DNA of 64,000 nucleotides from contig JAFXSQ010000055.1 in NCBI GenBank assembly GCA_017525525.1, positions 97,327 to 161,326 on the forward strand, written 5' to 3'. Origin of the DNA: Lachnospiraceae bacterium (GTDB taxonomy: Bacteria > Bacillota > Clostridia > Lachnospirales > Lachnospiraceae). Positions 43,205 to 51,700 of this stretch are shown piece by piece. The translations under genes and the position numbers were made by a program. The stretch's first letter is position 1, and the number at the start of each line of letters is the position of its first letter. The notes beneath the pieces were generated by a model. That model saw nothing but the letters and a program-made list of their open reading frames with translations. It was not told the DNA's origin and made no database searches.

Positions 43205-43233
43205 TTGCTTTATAATGTAGTAACTGTTATAAT
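43205..43233 (+). promoter_or_regulatory. Sigma-A promoter for hisB-hisIE (and probably alaS)
   Basis: TTGCTT, 17 bp, TATAAT, about 45 bp before hisB. No T-box or his leader structure was recognised in the short leader. Confidence 0.75.
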
Positions 43234-43277
43234 TATGAGATTGAATTTTTATGTATTATTTAGCAGGGAGTGATTAT

Positions 43278-43871
43278 ATGTCTGACAGGAAATGTGAGCT
43301 TACAAGAAAAACATCGGAGACGGATATAAGCATAACGCTTAATCTGGACGGAAAAGGCAATGCTGAGGTCGACACCGGCATCGGTTTCTTCGACCACATG
43401 TTAAAGAGCTTTGCAAAGCACGGCTTTTTTGACCTAGATCTAAAGTGCGATGGCGACCTCTTCGTGGATTCACATCACAGCATAGAGGATACGGGCATTG
43501 TTCTCGGACAGGCAATCGCTAAGGCGTTGGGCGATAAGAATGGCATAAAGCGCTTCGGTTCATTTCTTCTCCCCATGGATGAAACTCTTGTTATGTGCGC
43601 CATAGATCTGTCGGGCAGGCCGTATCTTTCATACGACTTAAAGCTTACAACACCTCAGGTAGGCTACTTCGACACCGAGATGACAAAGGAATTCTTCTAC
43701 GCCGTTTCATACAGCGCGGGAATGAATCTTCACTTGAAGCAGATTTCGGGCGAGAATAATCATCATATAATCGAGGCTGCCTTCAAGGCTTTTGCCAAAG
43801 CGCTTGATGAAGCGACTTCACCGGAGCCGAGGCTTTCGGGCGAGGTGCTCTCAACAAAAGGAAGTTTATAG
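43278..43871 (+). CDS. hisB: Imidazoleglycerol-phosphate dehydratase
   Basis: 197 aa from the ATG with GGGAG 8 nt upstream; an in-frame ATG at 43251 adds nine unrelated residues. Family motifs: ISITLNLDGKGNAEVDTGIGFFDHML, split as LNLDGKG and TGIGFFDHML, plus DSHHSIEDTGIVLG (metal-binding HHxxE), SGRPYL, NNHHIIEAAFKAFA. Monofunctional dehydratase, sixth step of histidine synthesis; the phosphatase step is the separate hisK. Followed 12 nt later by the HisF-like/HisIE gene. Confidence 0.93.
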   Translation: MSDRKCELTRKTSETDISITLNLDGKGNAEVDTGIGFFDHMLKSFAKHGFFDLDLKCDGDLFVDSHHSIEDTGIVLGQAIAKALGDKNGIKRFGSFLLPMDETLVMCAIDLSGRPYLSYDLKLTTPQVGYFDTEMTKEFFYAVSYSAGMNLHLKQISGENNHHIIEAAFKAFAKALDEATSPEPRLSGEVLSTKGSL

Positions 43872-43883
43872 GAGGAATAAAAA

Positions 43884-45149
43884 ATGGACTACAAAAAGAT
43901 AATCCCATGCCTGTCCATGGATAATCCGGTGGAGGATGCGCTTTTCTTCAATGATGCAGGTGCGGATGAGATAGCATTTTTTGATCCCTCATGCGAAAGA
44001 GAAAATATAGATAAAAATATAACTCTTATAAAGGAGATTACCAGACAGGTAGATGTTCCGCTTATCGCCTGCGGTGGCGTCAGGAGACTTGAGGATGTAA
44101 AGAAGCTTCTCTACGCAGGCGCGGTGAAGGTCTGCATGAAGACCGCTCCTTTAATAGATATCAATATTGTCACCGAGGCTGCTGACCGTTTCGGTTCGGA
44201 GAGAATAATAGTGACTATTGACTTAGACACCTGTGAGGATCCGGTAAGCTATGCGAAGGCAGTTAAGAATGCCGGTGCAGGCGAGCTGCTTATCATAAGC
44301 AATAAGGGCATTGAAGGGTATGCGGATCTGGTAAAGCAGATCAGAAAGGAAGCGGCCCTTCCGGTTATTGCCCAGGATAAGTCAACGGATCCGGAGAAGA
44401 TAGCCGATATGCTCAAAGCAACGGGCGCCGAGACCATAGGTCTTTACGACATATCAAGACATGATGTGGTTGAGATCAAGCAGGTCTGCCGTGAGAAGGG
44501 CATTCCGGTCAATCTGTTCGAGAGTTCGCTGGAGTTCTCCGAGTTTAAAACCGATGACAAGGGTCTTATTCCGGTTATAGCGCAGCATTATAAAACCGGC
44601 GAGGTTCTTATGCTTGCTTACATGAACGAAGAAGCATTTAAGAAGACCATACGTACAGGGCGCATGACCTACTTTTCAAGAAGCAGGAACAGGCTTTGGA
44701 CAAAGGGTGAGGAGAGCGGACATTTCCAGTTTGTCAAGGCTCTGACCATAGATTGTGACAGGGATACAATCCTTGCGGAGGTTTCCCAAATAGGTCCCGC
44801 ATGCCATACAGGCAGTCCTACATGCTTCTTCACTGATCTGGTAAGGAAGGAGTACAACAAGACAAATCCCCTCAAGGTATTCACTGAGGAGTATGACATA
44901 ATCGCGGACAGAAAGAAGAACCCTAAGGAGGGTTCATACACAAATTATCTGTTCGATAAGGGTATCGATAAGATATTGAAGAAGGTTGGCGAGGAAGCAA
45001 CCGAGATAGTTATTGCCGCTAAAAATCCCGATCCAGAGGAGCTTAAATACGAGCTTTCGGATTTCCTGTATCACGCCATGGTGCTTATGGTAGAGAAGGG
45101 ACTTACATGGGATGATGTGATAAATGAATTAAGTGACAGGAGGAAATAA
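43884..45149 (+). CDS. hisIE: HisF-like barrel fused to HisI and HisE
   Basis: 421 aa. Residues 1-205 are a HisA/HisF TIM barrel ([45 protein letters not shown]), but the HisF catalytic Asp and the KDGRVVKG-type loop at the N-terminus are missing ([11 protein letters not shown]), as is the second catalytic Asp region. It is probably not an active cyclase. Residues about 225-320 are HisI ([36 protein letters not shown], Zn Cys in DCDRD and CHTGSPTCF). Residues about 335-421 are HisE ([34 protein letters not shown]). It carries out steps 2 and 3 of histidine synthesis. Confidence 0.9.
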   Translation: MDYKKIIPCLSMDNPVEDALFFNDAGADEIAFFDPSCERENIDKNITLIKEITRQVDVPLIACGGVRRLEDVKKLLYAGAVKVCMKTAPLIDINIVTEAADRFGSERIIVTIDLDTCEDPVSYAKAVKNAGAGELLIISNKGIEGYADLVKQIRKEAALPVIAQDKSTDPEKIADMLKATGAETIGLYDISRHDVVEIKQVCREKGIPVNLFESSLEFSEFKTDDKGLIPVIAQHYKTGEVLMLAYMNEEAFKKTIRTGRMTYFSRSRNRLWTKGEESGHFQFVKALTIDCDRDTILAEVSQIGPACHTGSPTCFFTDLVRKEYNKTNPLKVFTEEYDIIADRKKNPKEGSYTNYLFDKGIDKILKKVGEEATEIVIAAKNPDPEELKYELSDFLYHAMVLMVEKGLTWDDVINELSDRRK

Positions 45150-45150
45150 A

Positions 45151-45300
45151 ATGACAGCAGTATTAAGCGAATTGCTTACTTATCTTTTCAAGTTCATTGT
45201 TATGCTTGTGTGTGCTTTCTGCGGAATACTCGTCGGAAAGAAGTTAAGAGCAAACAAGGATCAAAAAGAACTGGCTATTGCAAAGGAGAGTAAGGAATAG
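45151..45300 (+). CDS. 49-aa single-span membrane protein between hisIE and alaS
   Basis: A small open frame with a full AGGAGGAAATAAA ribosome site: MTAVLSELLTYLFKF, hydrophobic IVMLVCAFCGILVG, then a basic charged tail (KKLRANKDQKELAI..KESKE). One membrane helix, N-terminus out by the positive-inside rule. The start lies 1 nt after the hisIE stop and its stop shares one base with the alaS start, so translation is coupled through all three. Function unknown. Confidence 0.8.
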   Translation: MTAVLSELLTYLFKFIVMLVCAFCGILVGKKLRANKDQKELAIAKESKE

Positions 45301-47969
45301 TGGAAAAGTACGGAGTAAACCAATTAAGAGAAATGTTTTTGAGCTTCTTCGAGAGTAAGGAGCATCTTAGGATGAAGAGCTTTTCGCTTATTCCTCATAA
45401 CGATAACAGCCTTCTTCTTATCAATTCGGGCATGGCGCCCTTAAAGCCTTATTTCACGGGACAGGAGATACCTCCGAGAAGGAGAGTTACCACCTGCCAG
45501 AAGTGTATAAGAACCGGAGATATCGAGAATGTTGGTAAGACCGCAAGACACGGTACATTTTTCGAGATGCTCGGCAACTTCTCTTTCGGAGATTATTTCA
45601 AGAATGAGGCTATAGAGTGGAGCTGGGAATTCTTAACCAAGGTTGTAGGTCTTGACGAGAACAGACTTTATCCTTCGGTTTACCAGGATGACGACGAGGC
45701 ATTTGATATATGGAATAAGAAGATTGGCGTTGCAAAGGAAAGAATATTCAAGTTTGGCAAGGCTGATAACTTTTGGGAGCATGGCGCAGGTCCCTGCGGT
45801 CCCTGTTCTGAGATCTACTATGACAGAGGCGAGAAGTACGGCTGCGGAAAGCCTGATTGTACCGTAGGCTGCGACTGCGACCGTTACATGGAAGTTTGGA
45901 ACAACGTGTTCACTCAGTTCGAGAATGACGGCAAGGGCAACTATACAGAGCTTGTTCAGAAGAACATCGATACCGGTATGGGACTTGAAAGACTTGCTGT
46001 TGTTGTTCAGGATGTGGATTCAATCTTTGATGTGGATACAATCAAGGCGCTTCGCGACAGGATATGCGAGCTTGCTCATGTAACCTACAAGGCTGACGAG
46101 AAGAAGGATGTGTCAATCCGTCTTATCACAGACCATATCCGTTCCGTAAGCTTCATGACAAGCGACGGCATCCTTCCTTCGAATGAAGGAAGAGGCTATG
46201 TATTGAGAAGACTTCTTCGCCGCGCCGCAAGACACGGCAGGCTGCTCGGCATAGAGGGAAGATTTTTGGCAGAGCTTTCGAAGACTGTCATCGAGACCTC
46301 AAAGGATGCTTATCCCGAGCTCTTTGACAAGAGAGAGCACATCTTCTCCGTACTTGACACCGAGGAGAAGAATTTCAATAAGACCATAGACCAGGGACTT
46401 AACATCTTAAGCGGTTACACGGACGAGTTAAAGTCCAAGGGAACAAGCGAGCTTTCGGGCGAGAACGCTTTCAAGCTTTATGACACCTACGGTTTCCCAC
46501 TTGACCTCACCAAGGAGATACTTGAGGAAGCAGGTCTTACCGTGGATGAAGAGGGCTTTAACAAGGCTATGAAGGAGCAGCGAGAGAGAGCAAGAGCTGC
46601 AAGAAAGGTAAGCAACTACATGGGCGCTGACGCAACCGTGTACGAGCAGCTTGACGCAAATGTATCCACAAGCTTCGACGGATACGACAAGCTTTCCATG
46701 GATGCAAAGGTTTATGCAATCACAAAGAGTGAGAAGGCAGAGGACGGCAGTGTAAATACCGTGCTTTGCGATTATATATCAGACGGAGACAACGGCTCTG
46801 TTATCACAGACGTAACATGCTTCTACGGAACCATGGGCGGTCAGACCGGTGACAAAGGTATAATCAAGACCGACAACGGTACATTTGTTGTAACGGATAC
46901 TGTTCATGTGGTAGGAAACAAGGTTGCGCACATCGGTTACATGGAGTCGGGCGAGCTGAATGTGGGAGACAATGTAAGCCTTAATGTGGATGAGGCAGGC
47001 CGTACGAATACATGTAAGAACCACTCGGCCACACACCTTCTCCAGAAGGCGTTAAAGATAGTTCTCGGCAACTATGTTGAGCAGGCAGGCTCATATGTGG
47101 ACGGCGAGAGATTAAGATTTGACTTTACACACAACCAGGCTATGACAGCCGAGCAGATTGCCGAGGTTGAGGCTTTGGTTGCAAAAGAGATAAAGGAAGG
47201 TCTTGCGGTTGAGACTGCGGTAATGACCTTGGATGAGGCAAAGAAGACCGGAGCCATGGCTCTCTTCGGAGAGAAGTACGGTGATACCGTAAGAGTGGTA
47301 AGCATGGGTGACTTTTCGAAGGAGCTTTGCGGTGGTACTCATGTTAAGAATACATCGGTCATCGGCACATTTAAGATAGTTTCCGAGCAGGGCGTTGCAG
47401 CCGGTGTAAGACGTATTGAGGCGCTTACCGGCGACGGTGCGCTTGCGTACTATACGAATGCCGAGGCAGAGTTAAAGGCTGCCTGTGACGCTGCGAAGGC
47501 CGAGCCTTCAAAGCTTGCCTCAAGAATTGAGGCAATGCTTGCCGAGATTAAGGCGCTTACGGCAGAGAACAACAAGCTCAAGGACAAGCTTGCCAAGAAT
47601 GCTGCAGGCGATGTGCTTGACAACGCGATTGACGTAGACGGTATAAAGGTTCTTGCCACAAAGCTTTCCGGCGTAGACATGAACGCTTTGAGAAATCTTG
47701 GAGATGACTTCAAAAACAAGCTTAAGAGTGCGGTATTGGTACTTGCTTCGGAGATAGACGGTAAAGTAAATCTTATATCAATGGCTACCGATGATGCGGT
47801 TGCAAAGGGAGCACATTCAGGTAATATTATTAAGGCTATAGCTCCTCTTATCGGCGGTGGCGGCGGCGGACGCCCGAATATGGCGCAGGCCGGCGGAAAA
47901 GATGCATCCGGAATAGACGCGGCACTTGAGAAGGGACTTGAAGAAGTAAAGTCGCAATTAAAAAAATAA
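45300..47969 (+). CDS. alaS: Alanyl-tRNA synthetase
   Basis: 889 aa, full length. Class II core: NQLREMFLSFFESKEH, NSGMAPLKPYF, TTCQKCIRTGDIENVGKTARHGTFFEMLGNFSFGDYF (blocks), GMGLERLA; editing domain HSATHLLQKAL (HxxxH) and CGGTHVKNTS (Cys/His Zn site); C-Ala domain with GGGGGGRPNMAQAGG. Starts at GTG overlapping the upstream stop (TAGTG). Coupling to his genes and no T-box in the gap suggests expression with hisB-hisIE. Confidence 0.95.
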   Translation: MEKYGVNQLREMFLSFFESKEHLRMKSFSLIPHNDNSLLLINSGMAPLKPYFTGQEIPPRRRVTTCQKCIRTGDIENVGKTARHGTFFEMLGNFSFGDYFKNEAIEWSWEFLTKVVGLDENRLYPSVYQDDDEAFDIWNKKIGVAKERIFKFGKADNFWEHGAGPCGPCSEIYYDRGEKYGCGKPDCTVGCDCDRYMEVWNNVFTQFENDGKGNYTELVQKNIDTGMGLERLAVVVQDVDSIFDVDTIKALRDRICELAHVTYKADEKKDVSIRLITDHIRSVSFMTSDGILPSNEGRGYVLRRLLRRAARHGRLLGIEGRFLAELSKTVIETSKDAYPELFDKREHIFSVLDTEEKNFNKTIDQGLNILSGYTDELKSKGTSELSGENAFKLYDTYGFPLDLTKEILEEAGLTVDEEGFNKAMKEQRERARAARKVSNYMGADATVYEQLDANVSTSFDGYDKLSMDAKVYAITKSEKAEDGSVNTVLCDYISDGDNGSVITDVTCFYGTMGGQTGDKGIIKTDNGTFVVTDTVHVVGNKVAHIGYMESGELNVGDNVSLNVDEAGRTNTCKNHSATHLLQKALKIVLGNYVEQAGSYVDGERLRFDFTHNQAMTAEQIAEVEALVAKEIKEGLAVETAVMTLDEAKKTGAMALFGEKYGDTVRVVSMGDFSKELCGGTHVKNTSVIGTFKIVSEQGVAAGVRRIEALTGDGALAYYTNAEAELKAACDAAKAEPSKLASRIEAMLAEIKALTAENNKLKDKLAKNAAGDVLDNAIDVDGIKVLATKLSGVDMNALRNLGDDFKNKLKSAVLVLASEIDGKVNLISMATDDAVAKGAHSGNIIKAIAPLIGGGGGGRPNMAQAGGKDASGIDAALEKGLEEVKSQLKK

Positions 47970-48055
47970 TGCTGCATGTGCAATATCCGGATAGAAAACG
48001 TTGATTGAATGGTTGTAAGACAAAAACATTACATCTTATTAAGGAGGAAATCAAT

Positions 48056-48673
48056 ATGGCATTAGTACCTACCGTCATTGAGACAACTAGCAGAGGCGAG
48101 AGAGCCTACGACATTTACTCGAGATTATTAAAGGAGAGGATCGTCTTCCTCGGGGATGAGGTTAATGATGTAACGGCAAGTCTTGTTATAGCGCAGCTTC
48201 TTTTCCTTGAGTCCGAGGATCCCTCGAAGGACATTGCGCTTTACATCAACAGCCCGGGCGGCTCGGTTTCCGCAGGCTTCGGTATCTACGATACCATGCA
48301 GTACATCAAGTGCGATGTGTCTACTATCTGTGTCGGCATGGCTGCCTCCATGGGAGCATTTCTCCTTTCTGGCGGCGCAAAGGGTAAGAGAATAGCTCTT
48401 CCAAACTCAGAGATCATGATTCACCAGCCGTTGGGCGGTACTCGCGGACAGGCTTCCGACATGGAGATTGAGGTTGAGCACATGCTCCGTATTAAGAAGA
48501 AGCTTATCGGAATTATGGCTGATAACTGCGGTAAGGATTATGATACAGTCTTAAAGGACTGCGACAGAAATAACTGGATGTCAGCCGAGGAGGCTAAGGA
48601 GTACGGACTTATCGATCACATCTTCACAACCCGTGAGGAAGGCGCAGATAAGGATACAAAAGAGAAGAAGTAG
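48056..48673 (+). CDS. clpP: ATP-dependent Clp protease proteolytic subunit
   Basis: 205 aa from the ATG with AAGGAGG 8 nt upstream; an earlier in-frame start is rejected. N-terminus [27 protein letters not shown], catalytic Ser in [14 protein letters not shown], His in [13 protein letters not shown], and Asp in the [19 protein letters not shown] region. It forms the tetradecameric barrel used with ClpX/ClpC. clpX is not next to it here. Confidence 0.95.
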   Translation: MALVPTVIETTSRGERAYDIYSRLLKERIVFLGDEVNDVTASLVIAQLLFLESEDPSKDIALYINSPGGSVSAGFGIYDTMQYIKCDVSTICVGMAASMGAFLLSGGAKGKRIALPNSEIMIHQPLGGTRGQASDMEIEVEHMLRIKKKLIGIMADNCGKDYDTVLKDCDRNNWMSAEEAKEYGLIDHIFTTREEGADKDTKEKK

Positions 48674-48705
48674 CATCGCACTTACATTTACCACGGGAGA
48701 AAACT

Positions 48706-51700
48706 ATGGAATACAATATCTATTTCGATGCGTGTGCTGTAGTCATATCTTTAATTGCAATTATTTACATGGTATTAAAGAAGGGTACCAGGAAGGCCTC
48801 CAACAAGGTCTTCCTGGCTCTTCTTGTTTGCTGTTTTTTAGCCTCCATAACCGATATCGTGAGTTCGCTTTATGATACAAATCCGAATTATCTATATAGT
48901 CCTGTTAAAGCTTTCTGGAACTATGTTTTCTTATCAATTCATCTGACCATGGCATTTTTTGCCGTTCTTTATGTGATCTATATGCTTAATTTAGAAGGGG
49001 CATACAGGAAATACGGCTTTGCTTTGCTCGCATTTCCGCTATTTGTGTGCATTCTTTTGATACTTACGGATCCTTTCCATAACATGATATGCCGAGAGAG
49101 TGAAAGAGTGCTTTATTCTCATGGTCCGCTTTTTGCGGTGCTTTATGCTGTGGGCTTCCTGTACCTTCTTTTCGGTTTCGTGCTTGTATTAAGGTATAAG
49201 AATAATGTCCGTAAGGTGGAATATATACTGCTGATTGTATTTATCATGTTTTGCTTTGTTCCGATGGTTATACAGATATTCTTCCCGTATAACCTGATAG
49301 AGCTTTTTTTCCAGTCCATCGGTATGTTCCTTATCCTGCTTTCGATAGACAACGACAGCGATCTTTTGAGGTACATAACAGGACATGACGGAAGCTCTGA
49401 TAAAAGAAGTCTTAAGGATAAGTGGTGCTTCCGAGTCAGCTTTCTGAGCTTGCTGCTGATAGCGATATGCATAGGAATAAATATACTCGGAAGGGCGGCG
49501 GCCTCGGCCTTGAACCTGCCGCTTTGGCTTGACGCCGTAGGCACCATAACATCAGCCATCTGTTTGGGGCCCATAGGCGGAGGCTTAACCGGTGCGCTTA
49601 CAAATCTGATTATATGGGCTATCAAGCATGAGAGCCTTTATTATATATTCGTAAATATAGGTGTCGGCATTACCGTCGGACGTTTCTTCCCGAGAGGAAA
49701 GAAGGTGGAAGCTTTCCCGGCCATAGCAACCGCGGTTTTGGCAGGCTTTGTTGCGGTTGTTTTGTCTACCCCGGTAAACATGGTCATTTATGAAGGCATG
49801 TCCGGTAATATTTGGGGGGACGGTCTTTACGCCATGCTTTACAGGAATATCCATGTTCCTGTTTTCTGTAGCATCTGCGGAGAGGCCTTTGTAGACATGC
49901 CTGACAAGGCCATATCCATGTTCCTTGCCCTGGCCTTGAGTATACTGCCGATTAAGCTGCTCAAAAGGAGCGAGATTAAGAGAAATAAGAAACTGAAATT
50001 TACACCGAGCGCAATTATTCTTGCGCTTACAATAAGCTTTATGCTTCCGGGGCTTGAAGGACTTTCGGCAGAGGACAGAGCGAAAAAAACCATAGATTAT
50101 GAGTCTCGTTTTGAGGCTGTTACCTATGATACCAATGACGGTCTTTCCTGCGCGGAGATCAATGCCATAGCCCAGACACCCGACGGCTATATATGGACAG
50201 GCACTTATTCGGGCATTTACCGCTTCGACGGTTCACGCTTTGAACCGGTAAAGCTTGATGACAGAATCAACAATGTCATGGTTTTATTCGTGGATTCAAA
50301 GGGCAGACTGTGGATAGGAACCAATGACAGCGGCGTGGGCTGCTATGATTGCATTACCGGTAAAATAAGCTTTCTTGATACCGAGGGAGGCTTACCGTCT
50401 GATTCTATCCGCGCCATAACCGAGGATGACAAGGGAAATATCTATATAGGTACCTCGGGTGAGCTTGCGGTTGTAAATGCTGATATGCAGATTATTACAG
50501 ATGAATCCTTTGACGGCGTTACCGGTACAAGATCTCTTTCATCCTCCGGGAATGTGATTGCCGGAGTAAACAACAGCGGTGAGCTTTTCTTTGCGGAGAA
50601 CAATAAGTTTCTGGCAAGCTCGTACTTAAATCAAGGTGTAGGCGTTTTAAGCTTCTGCGCCGTATGTGGCTGCGGTGACGGCGATTTTCTTGTGGGTACC
50701 TCCGGAAATAAGCTGTACAGATTTTCATACAAGGACGGAAACATAAAATCCGGAGATGAGATAGATACCGGTCTTTTGAATTATTACAACCGTATTTATT
50801 ATGACAAGGAAGCGGACGGCTTCTTCCTGTGCTGTGAAAACGGTTTCGGTTTCCTTGATTCCGACGGAAAGCTGCTCAATATGAGCACCAATGATTTTGA
50901 CAGCTCGGTAAGCGATGTGACAAAGGACTACCAGAATAACATCTGGGTAGTGTCCAACAAGCAGGGAGTAGTCGAGTACGCAATGACGCCCTTTACAGAC
51001 ATGTTCTCTTTCTCGGGTGTGGGCAGTACCGTTGTCAATGCGCTTTCCATAAGAGGCGACGACCTTATCGTGGGTACTGATTCAGGGATGTTCGCATTAG
51101 ATAAGAAAAGCGGTGAATTAAAAAAGGACAAATATCTTTCCTGCGCGGACGGTATGAGAGTAAGACATATCATGACTGACAGCAATGACAACATGTGGGT
51201 TTCCACTTACGGTGAGGCAGGTCTGATATGTATTGACAAGAATGAAAAGATAACAACGTATGACGAGAATAAGGGAACCATGGGAAGCCGTTTCAGATCT
51301 ACTTTGGAATTGAAGGACGGTTCTATAGTTGCGGCTTCGAATGTCGGGCTTACATTCTTTAAGGACGGCGAGATAACGGGAACTCTCGGCAGTGAAGACG
51401 GACTTGACACTCCGCAGATTCTTTCCATGATCGAGACAGCGGACGGAAGCATACTCTGCGGATCTGACGGTGACGGTGTATATATTGTTAAAAACGGCAG
51501 GATGGCCGGACGAATAGATAAAAGAGACGGACTGGACTCTCTGGTTATTCTTCGTATAGTTCCTTATGGAAAGGGTTACTTCTATGTGACGAGTAACGCG
51601 CTTTACTATGATGACGGAAGTCATAAGAAGGTAGTCAGACTTAAGAACTTCCCTTACAGCAACAACTATGATATCTATGACGCCGGTGGCGGTAAGATTT

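Noticed and set aside
45250-45300. T-box leader before alaS
   Set aside because: alaS overlaps the upstream small gene; no room for a T-box.
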